From contig JBBPFI010000005.1 in assembly GCA_037974965.1 (NCBI GenBank), forward strand, positions 310,001-374,000: a stretch of DNA of 64,000 nucleotides, in the 5' to 3' direction. The DNA is from Dacryopinax spathularia (Eukaryota > Basidiomycota > Dacrymycetes > Dacrymycetales > Dacrymycetaceae). Under the pieces are notes generated by a model. That model worked only from the letters and a program-made list of their open reading frames with translations. It was not told the DNA's origin and searched no databases. Shown piece after piece: positions 1-11,225 of the stretch; within the stretch, counting starts at the first letter, position 1; each line of letters begins with the position of its first letter. The translations under genes and the position numbers were made by a program.

Positions 1-520
1 TCCAACTGTGAACAATATATGAAGTTGTAGTGAGATGGTGCTGTGGACTAGTTGACTTTGCTTCATAGTCTCCTCATCATGAATGTATGCGAAATACAAT
101 TGCTATGCAGCAACACTCATCCGGACACGAGTCGGCGATCGGCCTGCTCGTTTCGGCAGGTTCACCTTCCTTGGTAGCCAGAGGTGCAAATATGCGATCA
201 ATACCATAAACTCCCATCCCCGCAACACATCACAGTATCATCACGATATAAATGAACGTGCAACCTAACGTAGTTATCGTAACAAGAAGCTAGTCCATAG
301 GTCCGTTCCGAACCCAAAGCCAAATCCAAATCAAACGAGTCCTTGCATAAGCATTAAACCAGGCCACCTCCAGACTTCCTCCGCACTCCTTCCAGGTCAG
401 TCATAGATAAAATCAAGCACTTTCCTCCTTCTGAGAACTCGAGAGGATTAGGTTAAGGCCGAAAAGTCCGGCTCGTGCGTGGGTCGAGCGCATGGGGTCG
501 GGATCGGGAGTGGATGGGAG
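1..520. other. Non-coding flank, no gene seen
   Basis: The short open frames here have no start context, splice structure or recognisable protein. The stretch lies downstream of the stop of the membrane-protein gene on the minus strand and is probably its 3' flank. Confidence 0.5.
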
Positions 521-2910
521 TTACCGCCCTTTCTCCCTCAACATCCTCACCCTACTCCGACTCCCCTCTCCCTCCCGATCCCGGATCTGGTCATACCTCG
601 GCGGCAACTCCTCCACTCCTCCATCTCCATCTCCCATCCCTCTCCCGCCAGACCCAGACCCAGACCCAGCCGGATCCGGTAAGCGGCCCCCATCCGTATG
701 CTGCACGACCGTCGGGCTCCTTCCCCCATCCTCAGCCTCAGCTCCTTCCGCGTGCTGCGGTAAATGAGAGCTTAGGACGGTAGGTGGGTATGCCGATGTC
801 GGGGAAGTGAGAGTCGTGCTTGTTGGTGAGAGGAGGGCGGTGGAACCGGCGGAAAGACGGCGTTGACGACGTTCTTCGGCTTGAGAGGCTAGGATGCTTG
901 CTCGTTCGCGCTGTTTTGGTGTCATCTGTGGCCCGGGTGCAGCGGCGGGGATGCTAGCTCCAGCGGGGCCAGAGCCAACGGCGGCCCCGGCGCCAACAGC
1001 GGACAAAGCGGCATTCGCACCATGTCCCCAGCTCCCCGCCGACTGCCTCCACCCCTGCGCAGCACCAGTAGCAGCAGCAGGATCGTCCGAATACGCCTCT
1101 CCAACCCCCGCCCCCGCTCCAGCCCCAAAGCCAGAAAGACCCTCAGACCCAGCACCAATCAGACTCTCCCCCTCCCCTCCCCCAAACTCCGCATCACCTC
1201 TACTGCCCAGACTCCCCGATGTGCCCCTTACGTGTCCTCCTTGTCTCGTCCCTGCTCCCATTCCGGCTACGGCAGCGGGAGGGAGAGCTGCTAGCGCTGT
1301 ATATGCTTGTGTGGGCGTACTGGGTCCACTACTATGAGTGGCGGGGAATGAGGAAGGGGGTGGCCAGACTCCCTCTTCGCGGAAGATACTGCCGCTGCTG
1401 GATGCTTCGCGGCGCATGGCGACTTGGCCTGGGTGGGCAGGGTAGGGGTATGCGCCTGTCGCGTATGCCGCCGCGCCTGCTCCAGGGGGGAGCGCACCCG
1501 CTGGAGGTGGAGGGGCTGGCGGATGCTGGCCATACGGCGACGCAGGTGCTAACGGCGTTGCAGCTGCCAAGTAACTCGTCGCACTTGTGCTCCCCGACGG
1601 CGAATGGCTCGCAATACTGCTCAGCGTCGCTTCATGACTCGGCGGAGCCAACCCCCCCACCACACCATATTCATACGGCCCCGGCGTGGTGCGCCCCACT
1701 CCCGGACCCAGAGGATGGCGTTGAGTCATCTCCTCCTCATCGTCATCATCATACATCTCGTTATCGAGCTGCATGTCCCTCCTCCGCCTCGTGTACGGCA
1801 GCGCGGCGAGCGCGGAAGAACGACGCCGTATACGGAAGAATATGAAGAGGAGGATTGCGATCCCTGCTACGGCGCCTATGACTGCGCCTGCGATGGCGCC
1901 GGGCGAGGACATGGGGTTGTGCGAGGGCTCGGCGGGGCCGATGTTGAGTGTTGTTGGGATGGGGATCTGCACGGGTGGACGCATATAAGTACCTTCTTTC
2001 TCCCAGAAGAGGGAGTAGGAGGGGACGCACGGTGGTACTTTGCCCATTTATCTCAGTGGTGACGAGCGTATAGGTCTGCCAGTAACTGCTCCCTCCGCTG
2101 ACTGTTGCGCCAGTAGCGAATGACGAGCTGACCCCAGAAGGAAGAGGGGTAATGGATAGGCTTCCAGTGCGGGACACGGAGCCGGAGCCGGAGCCGCTCG
2201 CTGAGCCCGAGCCTGAGGGAGAGGGAGAAGGGGAGGGAGTGGTAGTCGTTCCTGAGGCGGAGGTCGTGCTCGTATTGCTCGTCGTGGAGGATGTGGTGGA
2301 GGACGCTGTTGAGAAACTTATATTAGCAGCTGTGCGGGAGAGGAGAGAGTAGAGGACGTACTCGTCGTGGCCGACGTTGTTGTACTGCTCGTCGTTGAGC
2401 TCGTAGTCGACGAAGTAGTGGTGGACGTATCGCTCGACGTGGTAGTCGTTGAGCTACTCGAAGTGGTCGTGGTGGTACTACTCGTCGTAGTGGTAGTTAT
2501 GTCATCACTACTAGTAGAAGTAGGGCTCGAGGTGGTGCTGGTCGGTGGATCTCTGTTTCTTTGAATCAGTATCTCGATAGAGTAGGAGATAAAACGGTGC
2601 GTACGTGCTGGATGTGGGCGGTAGATCGGGGGATGGGGTGGAGACTTGTCGGCCTGACTGACCATTGGCACTTGAGCTCGGGGTAGGCGTCGGGGTTGGG
2701 CTGGGCGAGGTCGGCGGTGGAGTGGAGGTCGACATGGGGGAAGAAGTTGTCCCCGGGTCTGAGGACGTAGACGACGGTGAGGGTGACGATGATGGAGATG
2801 ACGATGGACTCGACGAAGATGGCGACGGGAGAGAGATAGGGATTGTGAAAGTGACAGACCCGGAGAGGGAGAGGGAGATTCCGTCCGCTGCTGACGACGC
2901 CAGAATGGCA
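521..2910 (-). CDS. Ser/Thr-rich single-pass membrane protein with long cytoplasmic tail
   Basis: The order is a Ser/Thr/Pro-rich, probably O-mannosylated ectodomain with long ST and SP runs (about 2910 to 2031), one membrane segment (SPGAIAGAVIGAVAGIAILL, then IFFRIRRR) coded near 1850-1910, and a cytoplasmic tail of roughly 430 residues rich in Gly, Ala, Pro and Ser. A reasonable splice chain is 2362-2552ish, then 2031-2305, then 521-1966, with donors GTACGT and GTGCGT. The last exon is 482 codons in phase. The layout (Ser/Thr stalk, one helix, basic stop-transfer, low-complexity tail) is that of fungal wall-stress-sensor or Mid2-like proteins, but no WSC or other named domain is visible. 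The N-terminus, with any signal peptide, is unresolved; coding character starts near 2910. A role at the cell surface is inference. Confidence 0.7.
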
Positions 2911-3225
2911 GCTGTGTGCTCCTATGAATACGTGCTTTCTGTGAGATGCTGAGCTGACAATGGCGAATATTTTCGGGAATGAGCGGGCGAAGTACGGTAC
3001 GGGCTTGCTTGGCTCAGGGTTGTGCACGTGAGCGGTCTGTGCGTCGAGGAGCAGGAGCAGCTCGTCGCTCTTCAGTAAGTTTCCACAGAGCAGCAAGAGA
3101 TAAGAGTAAGAGATGCGACCCTCGCCTGCCCGTTACCCCAATGGCTTAAAGAGCGTCGTCGACCGGAAAGACAAGGAGTATGCCGGGAGAGGGAGGAGAG
3201 AAATTGAGCAACGGGAGGAGGGGAA

Positions 3226-3260
3226 GGGAGGAGGAGGAGGAGGAGGAGGAGAAGGAGAAG
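3226..3260. repeat. Purine microsatellite (GGA)n
   Basis: An imperfect GGA/GAA run lies upstream of the Ser/Thr-rich membrane-protein gene. It resembles the long purine tracts (on the plus strand) of the introns at 47-54 kb. Confidence 0.8.
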
Positions 3261-3534
3261 TGAGGCGCAGCGGATCCATCCGAGTCGTCCTCCATTCCCC
3301 GTTCAATCACACACCCATTACGGCAAGCGAGAGGTGCAAGCTTGACGGAGGCAAGTGCGCTCCCCTCCGCGTAGGAGGACGACCGAGCGACAAGGGACCA
3401 CAAGTCACACGTTAGCCCCTTTCCCCATTCCATCTCGACCACATCCCTCGCCTCAGACCATTTCCCCGCTGCTACTCGTCTGGTTTGATCATGGCAAGCT
3501 CCGTTATCCCTGCCATCTCCACAGCTTCTAACCC

Positions 3535-4644
3535 ACGGACAGTCCTCCCCCATTCAACTTGAAGACAGCGAGGAACTACGGGACTCCTTCTATGGGCGTG
3601 GGGAAGGGCCGCGCCATCGCCTGGAAGTACGCGCCGTTGACCCCGCCAATCGTTTGCTTGCGTATGATGTAGAAGTACTCCATGACGAGGTGCGCATTTG
3701 CCGCCTGTCATTTGATACTCTGACGAATGCTCGCTTCATAGCAAGGATTGCCCGTTGAGCGAGACGCGTCCGATCTGCCGGCCGACTACCTTGAATCGTG
3801 TCCCGTCCGAGTCCATGACTCCTTGCACCCGGACGATCCGCCGCTCAATCATTCAACAGATATCGGTCACTGGCAGGCTCCTCATTCTGTAAGTCTCTTC
3901 CAGGTGGCTGGCCAACCGTGTATATGACGGTCGTCCCTATATCAACGATCCTTCGGCGGCTGATCTTCCACCGGGCCAGGCTTATCGCGTAAGGCTCCAC
4001 ATTTCTCCGTAAGTACATGGTCACATATGCCTCCTTCTTCCTCTCCTCCGACAGGCGCCGTCAAATGGCTCTGAAGATGACGCGGGCAATCATGAACACG
4101 TTGGCCATGGTGCACATGTGGGCAGTGGTGAAGACGTGAGTCGTTCCCCCTCCCGCCGTAATGTATGTTCAACCCTGGCTAGGTACAAGCGCCTGCTACG
4201 TTTGATAGCATTCTCTGCTTCCGGGATTGCTTGGAATCTCGTCGCGCCGGCGAATCATGCCCCTGGCCACACGAACATATAAGGTTCCAGTTCGACATTG
4301 ATTCGGACAGCATCGATGAGGCCGTTAACATGTATTGTGCGTGGGCACCGCTCGGTACTCAGTCCTCTTTCGATGAAATATGCCGCAAATCTGTGGACGA
4401 ACAGCGCTGTCGCTATGAAGGTTTGCGAGGATTGGCAAGTCTCGGGCATGCACTGCTGCCTCGAATTATTGCGCAACGCGACGAGTACATGGAGGTCGCC
4501 AACAACCGGGGACAGGAGGCCGATCGCCTTCGTCGCCAGCTGGCTGACGTTGTTGAGGACCGGCGTTCACTGCAAGGGGATATCGACGAACTTCGAGTCA
4601 TGCTTGCCCGCATGCAGGCAATCGTGGCCCGCCGCACTGACTGA
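3535..4644 (+). CDS. Unclear coding-like stretch ending in a coiled coil
   Basis: Several open blocks look coding: about 3535-3689 (charged, GRGEGPRHRLEVRAVD), 3742-3888 (acidic, LPVERDASDLPADYLES), about 3905-3990, and a last exon ending at 4644. The last exon, from the ATG at 4330 (MYCAWAPL), has a heptad-like segment of about 60 residues rich in Arg, Glu and Leu (EADRLRRQLADVVEDRR), a likely coiled coil. I could not join the blocks into one frame: the gap near 3889-3903 is too short for a normal intron here and the 5' end has no convincing ATG. It may be a decayed gene or a gene I have mis-spliced. No family is recognised. Confidence 0.35.
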
Positions 4645-5269
4645 CTGATGCCTTCTCTGGTCATAGTTCTTTGCCTCGCAGGCGTCGTCTCCTGTGATGT
4701 TTTCTCCGTGCGATGATCCTCGTCTTCATCTAATGTCATGTTCTTCGGCTGATCGTGGATGGGAGGTGGAGGTGCTGTAGCATTGCGACCATAGACTATG
4801 GACCTGCGAGACCTGTAATATCATGTGTTCCTTGTCTGACCTGTGCACCGGTCTCCATAAGCTTCCAACACATGATTACTTTACAGGGATTCGCTAAGTC
4901 TCCCTCCCCTTCATACCCAATATCCCGCCTTAGAGACTGACAGATTGAGGTCTGAAGGTCGCGACTTGGCTCTCATATATTTATTGTGGGACAGGTAGAC
5001 GAGCCATTTCTTCGACACCCCAAGGATCATGGCGGTCACCAAAACAGCTACCCTTCCCTCGTTGCACTTTGCTACGCTCGAAACAATTTCTACTCATGGA
5101 GTCTTTGGTCTTTCGGCTTGCCAGCTAATCGGCAGCGAACGATGGGCTTCCTCCACTAGTTGAGCCTCATTGGACGTTTCTCTTTCGCATTTTGCTCTGA
5201 ATTATCCCAGAGCGCTCACTCTTTCTCTTGCCATTACGCTGAGCACAATGCAACAGCCTGGTCTCCCTT

Positions 5270-5427
5270 GGGTTTTGGAGTTTTCACGTTTTAGGGTTTC
5301 CAAGTTTTGGGGTTTTAGGGTTTCCAAGTTTTGGGGTTTTAGGGTTTCCGGGTTTCCGGGTTTTAGGGTTTTAGGGTTTTCAGGTTTTGGGGTTTTGGGT
5401 TTTCAGGTTTGGGAGTTTTGGAGTTTC
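5270..5427 (+). repeat. Telomere-like GGGTTT(T) minisatellite, G-rich on the plus strand
   Basis: About 20 degenerate copies of a 7-base unit GGGTTTT occur, mixed with TTAGGGTTT and TTTGGGG variants. The composition is like an interstitial telomere array but not a clean (TTAGGG)n tract. A second array of the same kind, in reverse orientation, is at 35321-35498. Confidence 0.85.
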
Positions 5428-6276
5428 GCGCTTGGAGGCCTTTCCGGTGTGGTCGGTTGGGATTTGGCCTTTTGAGGTTCAGGCTTCGGAGTTATTCATG
5501 TTCTGTAGTTGTAGACTTGGCCGCATCGGCGGTGTGCATTCGGATGAGTCCACGGTAAGCAGTATGGTGAGCCGTCCCGGGTCCAGTACCAGCGCCAGAG
5601 TTGGCAAGACTGATGACCACTGAAGAAAGGGCGGACAAGGGCATTCTGGGACGCGTGGGGATGCAAGATACTCGCTGGCATGCTCTCGACGCCGTCCAAC
5701 TGTGCTCGGCAACATGAGAGGGTCGCCGCAAGGCCTATACTTGTGGCCTGAGTGATGGCGCGGTGCCGCGCGTCAAGACCGGTTATCTCTGCTACCCGCG
5801 ACGAGTGCATATTCTAATCGCAGGGTGGGGACTGTCAGAGCGATATCTACGGATAATATTCTGCTGTATAGTCCGTCTTGTGCAGCACGCCAGCGCGGCG
5901 AACATGTGAAAGTAGAACCATCCTGAACGTATGGATTGTAAACCCTGGCAGGCTCTGCCATGCACGATTGGTATGTCTGCATACGTATGTTGAGCCAAGT
6001 AAGCAAGTAGCAGGCTGCAGAAAGTATCCGTCATTGATTCAAAAGACGCAGTGTGGCGGACGAAGCGAGAGACAGGGAATAGTCGTGATGGAAGCCTTTT
6101 GATTCTTGTGACGTCTGGGGAGATATCGCCTTTGCCGACGGTTCTGTTCCATCATGGCTTTAGACACCCCGGAGTACTCTCGTTATAAAACTTAAACTTA
6201 CCACCAGATGGAGATGCGCCGAGGGACCAAGTTATGTCCTGACGGCATTCGTTCTGCGCCAGACTGACGGGAAATG
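5428..6276. other. No gene recognised
   Basis: Three overlapping minus-strand open frames of 70-100 codons lie here, but none has a recognisable motif or sensible splice sites. The 3' end of the neighbouring minus-strand gene could extend into 6190-6276 if a GTACGC donor near 6312 is used. Confidence 0.4.
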
Positions 6277-7188
6277 TCAACCGAATTCAAAAAAGCAGCA
6301 AAGAGGCGTACCTGCCTTCTGCCATATCATCAACCCCGCGAGAATAGCACTGAGAGCACAGGCAACTATAACCCGCCTGATACCGGCACGCAGCAGCTCT
6401 TTTCTCGCGGTATACACGAGCAATGCCCCCATCGTCGTGACGTTAACCAAGACCACTTCTGTGACATGCGCCACAGTGAGGAATGTATAGGATAGAACGA
6501 GGAACAGCGTCAAGAGGATTGACGCTAAGAGGGCGCGCGGTGTCTGCACTCCATCAGCCTCGCTGTTGCCGGGAAGGCCAGCTGCAGTATCTTCTCCTGC
6601 AAGCCAGTTGTAGATTGGGACGCGTTCGTACTGCACGTATGTGCCCTTGAGGTGTGGCGGAAGGAAGAGCTGAGTCATTTGACACAGAAACCGTCGAGGA
6701 ACACTGCCACTGCGTACTAAGATGGGTCAGGAGAGTTCATCGGCCGTCTAGCTCGACTTACCAAGTGGAAGGCGTTCATAAGGCGACAGGTGGCAATTGT
6801 ACTCGTCCACGGCGTTCTCGGAGATTGGGGTGAGGAGATCCAGGAGCTGGACGGCCGGCTGTTGAGATGGTGCGGCGGGCGTGTATGTCCCCCTCCCCTC
6901 AGGTTGCAGCGACGTTCTCCAATCAGGGCTTTCTGTCTGCAGCACCGACGACGGAAATACCTCGCCATCTGCATGATCGGATACCGTCGTGGAGGATAAA
7001 TCGTCCATGGATGTCCTCTCTACAAACAGAGGGGAGTGGAGGGGCGATAGGTCATCGCTGGTTGGTTCCTTCTCCAGGAAATCCTGCTGCATGGAGCGAA
7101 CGTTGACCACGAGAGGGGCATGGATTTCTGTTTGCCTGGAGGTGCAGCTTGGAAATGGGCCAACAGACGGTGATTGTTGTTCGGCCAT
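6277..7188 (-). CDS. Small multi-pass membrane protein, unknown function
   Basis: Two exons fit exactly: 6762-7188 and 6277-6716 (GTAAGT donor, TTAG acceptor), giving 288 residues from the ATG at 7188. The first 140 residues are polar, acidic and Ser/Pro-rich, probably disordered and cytosolic. Hydrophobic segments follow near residues 185-205 (LLASILLTLFLVLSYTFLTV), about 210-230 (TEVVLVNVTTMGALLVYTA) and 240-260 (VIVACALSAILAGLMIW). I do not recognise the family. It is divergent from the membrane-protein gene at 7673, with about 485 bp between the starts, so the two may share a promoter region. The exact C-terminus is uncertain, since a GTACGC site just before the stop could be a further donor. 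Confidence 0.65.
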
Positions 7189-7672
7189 TATGAAGTAAAA
7201 GGGTGGGTGGACAAAACCAGGCAGGTTGTTGAGTGGAAGCAGTGGATGAGGGGTTCAGAGTGGCTGTATGGCTGTCCACTCGCCTGCCCGTCCGCTTCTT
7301 TGGTTCCGCTCTTTCGCGGGCACCAGCGGCTCACCCCCATGATGTCACTGCAAAGCTTCTTTTCCCGGCAGAAAGTCCTGCTTGTAATGCTTGTAACCCC
7401 AATCTGCATATGCCGGATAGCCATACAATTCCCATCTCAATATTCTATAAGTCAGCCCTTTCTGGCGGTATACCTTGACAGCGGGATCGGATACAGAGTG
7501 AGACATGCGCGCGTGTGGTCCACCCTTCACGCCCCTGAAACCGCCAGCGGTCCCCGGCGTGCCTCTCTGCCAATAACCACCGTTAATACCAAACCGTCGC
7601 CATTACCCACAAACTCAGCTTAGCCACAAACCTAACACGCAACGGCGTCGGGGAGGGGGATACGAATGAACC
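7189..7672. promoter_or_regulatory. Shared upstream region of a divergent gene pair
   Basis: This is the intergenic gap between two ATGs facing away from each other. No defined binding site is claimed. A short plus-strand open frame here lacks coding character. Confidence 0.4.
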
Positions 7673-9229
7673 ATGGACGGGTCAACGCGTTATACTAGTC
7701 AACCTGCGCCGAGCAATATCGGTACTTTGTTGACACCCGAAGCGTCTCCGCACGTAGACGCAGCCGACACCTACACCCCAGGCTGGAGTTGGGAAGACGG
7801 AGAACATCCAACCTCGAGAGGCGATCAGCACGTTCTTTCACACAACCATATTCCCGACATCGACCTTCTTTCGTGGTCAGCTGCGACCACTTCGTCAAAC
7901 ACGGTGTCGCGCAAGACCAATCCAAGTCCGGTCTCGTATTCACCTTCTCTCACCGATCCTTCCACTTCAACCTGGTCAAGTTCGGCAACGGCCACGCCCA
8001 AAGCCCTCAGAACTGGGAGCATTGAAGCAGAAGGCAGTTTTCTGCTTCACTGTTTGCACCCGCTGCCTCGCCCAAGTTTGGACCATTCTCCTGGCGCGCC
8101 GTCCATTTCAATCCCTTGCCCGCTCGCCACAGAACCTAGCAGACCTCCTATCCTTCATACATCTCCCCCGTCCGGTGAGAATTTTCTTCTAGTGGACCTT
8201 CGAGATCCACTCAAACCCGGCTCCCTACATTCTCCTACCTCTCCGACTTCCTCATCTCCGCCACTGAACGACATACTCCCCCTTGGTCAGGGTCCGACCT
8301 CATCCATTCCACCTACCGTCACTTCGAACTCGACTACTCCCACCACCAGCACGAACGACAAGATGCCTCGATCGTTGAACAATCTCACCTCCGATATTGG
8401 TGGGCTCTTCACTGCCCTCAATGACTTCGTCAGGGGCGAACGTTTCGACTTCAACTGGTCACTCTTTGGGAAGACGCCCACGAACGCTCGTCCTACCCAG
8501 GTTCCCGCGGCCGCACCAGTCGAAATGGGCGACATGTCTTCCGCCACTCCCCTTCCAAACGATCTGACTGCGAGAGATCTCGAGGCCAACGGGGCTGGTA
8601 CAGTTGCCAATGAGCAGGATGCGGAGAAGCCCGGTGAGAGCTCGGGCGGAGAAAGATTGGACCCGGCCATCATAGTACGAAACCTGAACGGCGACCAGGT
8701 GGATGAGGTGCGCCCACTCTGCACTGACCACATGCGCGGTACTTACCTATTGCCTTAGCTCGTCGATAACGCGTCCTTCCTCCAGAACGCTCGTATGCTG
8801 GTTCGCATACTCGTTCATACCGCGGTCCTCATCGTTATCGTCTGCGTGGGCGGGGCCCTGAGTATCATCTACATCATTCTCTGGATCCTCTACTGGGCGA
8901 TCACCGGGTTCGTCGAAGTCCTCGCGTTATACTTCAAGGGCAAATTCGCATCTATCGCGAAGCTCACGGTCGCGACACTCGTCATGGGGGTGGGCCTGCT
9001 ATACATCCTCCGCCTGAGTACGTCTCAATGTTTCGTCTTCGTTGCTTCCACTGACGCTCGACTAGTCCTCCAATCCACGCATCAGGTCGAAGCCGTAGTG
9101 GACTGGTTGGAGAACGGCCAGTCCAGCTCTTTGAACGTCGCCGCTACCGTCACTGCTACCATTGTTGTCACCGCCGCTCAGAACGTATCGTCCGCTCTCG
9201 TCACGCCTTCCCCTACCAGTCTTACCTAG
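7673..9229 (+). CDS. Membrane protein with disordered N-terminus and hydrophobic hairpin
   Basis: The exons 7673-8707, 8759-9017 and 9066-9229 add up to 485 residues in phase (donors GTGCGC and GTACGT). Residues 1-345 are Ser/Thr/Pro-rich and largely disordered. From about residue 358 a hydrophobic stretch begins (RILVHTAVLIVIVCVGGALS, then IIYIILWILYWAITGFVEVL), consistent with two membrane segments. A third follows after a short loop (LTVATLVMGVGLLYIL). The last 55 residues are Ser/Thr/Val-rich. No known domain is seen. Its divergent neighbour is also a membrane protein with a polar N-terminus, so a shared membrane role is possible but unproven. Confidence 0.7.
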
Positions 9230-9622
9230 TGTCTTATGGTCCTCATATTCTGTGCCTTGTCTCTCTGTCATTCCTTTCTACGTCTCTCTGCGTCTTCGGG
9301 CTGGTGGAGAATCTTACCATTTAATTCTCAGCTTTACTTCATCGGTTCAGTTATGACGAGCTAATTCCTCCCATCCACGAAGGTTGTATGGACTTAGTGC
9401 AGATTAATGAATCATTTTACCTGCCATTTGGCAGTATAACAAGACTAATGCCTGTCGTCTGTCGAATATGGCAGTAAACTATTATTAGCTTGTTCCCTCA
9501 GGAGGACCCTTGGACGGGCGCCTCACTCAAGCCCTACTCCTGTTTCCTCTTGACCACCATCTCTCGGTTAAAGTCGCCACATCACACCTATCCTAACCGA
9601 CTACGGTGAAAGTATTGTTATC
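9230..9622. other. Intergenic, no gene seen
   Basis: AT-richer than its surroundings, with no coding frame of note. It separates the ordinary membrane-protein pair from the accessory block that starts at 9623. Confidence 0.5.
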
Positions 9623-11026
9623 ATGGCGATCGATCAACAGGACACGGGACGAGCCATGCATCATGGCGGCAAGAGAGGTGCAGATGACCCTTCGGAGGTG
9701 AGCGAACCTCGTCGTCCCCAGCATTTCAGTAGCCAATCATTCGCAGCAACGGCCTCGTAAGACACAGAAGGCTACAGTTCTCCCGAATGCCGCGATTAGC
9801 AGCTCAAGCAGGGTACCCTCACTAGGGAAAGTCGCGACTGGAGCTGGAGTACCTCAGGCAGCACCTCGTCCTTCTCGTTGGAGCCAGCCCGATTGGCTTC
9901 CAACGACTGAGGCAAGTGCATATACAAGACGAGAAGCCGAGCTAACTCATTGCTCGCAAATAGCCTGAAGCATCCACTTCAAAATCTGTCCCTCTCCCTC
10001 CCACCGTCGTCCCCAGCCGCCGCCGACCGGGACCGCCAGCTTTCGTCCTCCCTGGCAAGCAGGCGAACCGAGACGGGCGCAAGTATCAGACTCTGTCCAG
10101 TGAGCCCCTGATGTCCATGACTGGGAAGCCTGGCGGCAGCGGATCTTCGCAGAAACCTGCGAAACCGGTCTTTAGTGTCCCCATCGACGACGATTTCGAT
10201 CTCGAACCGGTTATAGTGGACGAGTTGGAAAGTGGGTTTATGGCAACTCCAGAGAAGCCCGAACCCTTGCTCCCAGAGTGAGTACAACCAAACCAGCTCT
10301 ACTGTACTGCACATCTGCGCCTGCCTCATGTGCGAGCATGCGCATATATCATGCATCTATCAGCGTTTCTGCGTGATATGATACTGACACGCTGGCAGAA
10401 TCAACTTGGCGGATCGCGCTCAGATCGTCCTCGCCAATCAAGCTCTGGCCAACAAGCTTTGGGCCTTGTCCTACGACACCGTACCATTGGTTCCAGATCT
10501 TACAATGGTCGTTGCATCTGTTCTCTCCGTTTTGTCCGGACGCATCTTTACTCGATGTCGGCTTATCAAAGGTCACTTGCCTTTCGGCAATGGAGACGCA
10601 AACGAGATCCCCGTGCTGTTTGCAGCTGGCAGTCAGCAAATAGAACAAGGCGTAACTATCGGCATCTGGAAGCCATGGCACGAGGTCCCTCTGCCACCGA
10701 TTGAAGCTCTCCCATCGGCATCCCCCCCTCTCAACGTCGAACTCCCGGCTTCTGATGTAACTCGAAAATCCGCCGCAGCTTTGCTCACCCGGCGATCCGG
10801 CAAAGCAGAGACGATTCTGCCCGGCTCTTCCGGGGGCATACCCATGTCGGAGCGAAGCAATATCAGCAAGGGCATGGATGAAGGTATGATCGGCGTTGAT
10901 GAGCTTTCGAGCCACAAGGCGCCCATCGGAACCGGCCAGCCGACCACGTTAGGAAGCCGTCCGTCTTCGCTCCCTATCGCACTGCTCGTCACCAGGTATC
11001 GTATTCTCCTCTCCCTACCAGTTTAG
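9623..11026 (+). CDS. Unknown 393-residue protein of the accessory block
   Basis: The exons 9623-9697, 9747-9911, 9964-10277 and 10399-11026 close in frame at 393 residues. The intron at 9912-9963 has a GC-AG border (GCAAGT donor) with a GCTAAC branch motif. Residues 1-185 are basic and Pro/Ser-rich. Residues 186-290 look folded: LANQALANKLWALSYDTVPL, a hydrophobic VVASVLSVLSG segment, FTRCRLIKGHLPFG, then IGIWKPWHEVPL. The W-x-P-W motif sits where some OB-fold nucleic-acid binders carry a similar strand, but that is a weak resemblance and I assign no family. An alternative ending splices at 10996 to 11155 and stops three residues later. It converges on the 1000-residue gene at 11226, and all three genes at 9.6-18.6 kb may be related in function. 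Confidence 0.65.
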
Positions 11027-11041
11027 TTTTTTCTCTAAGGG

Positions 11042-11097
11042 CATGGTCCCCATTCTACGACTCTATGCACATGGCTCCTATTCTACGACTCTAATTA
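11042..11097. repeat. Two-copy 28-bp tandem repeat
   Basis: CATGG...ATTCTACGACTCTA occurs twice head to tail with few differences, in the gap between two convergent genes. No function is apparent. Confidence 0.7.
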
Positions 11098-11225
11098 TGT
11101 GCCTTCCGCCTTACGGACTCTCTCGCCTAACTTTCCTGTAATTATGGTTCGCAGAAAAGCATTATGATCACATTGGCCGTCTATCTTGCAAGCTGCAGCT
11201 ATGCGCGCATATGAGGGCATTGGTT

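Noticed and set aside
894-1337. Ala/Pro-rich plus-strand frames over 475-1845
   Set aside because: Antisense shadows of the GC-rich cytoplasmic tail of the minus-strand membrane protein.
5170-5475. FWGFRVSKFWGF open frame on the plus strand
   Set aside because: Artefact of the GGGTTTT minisatellite.
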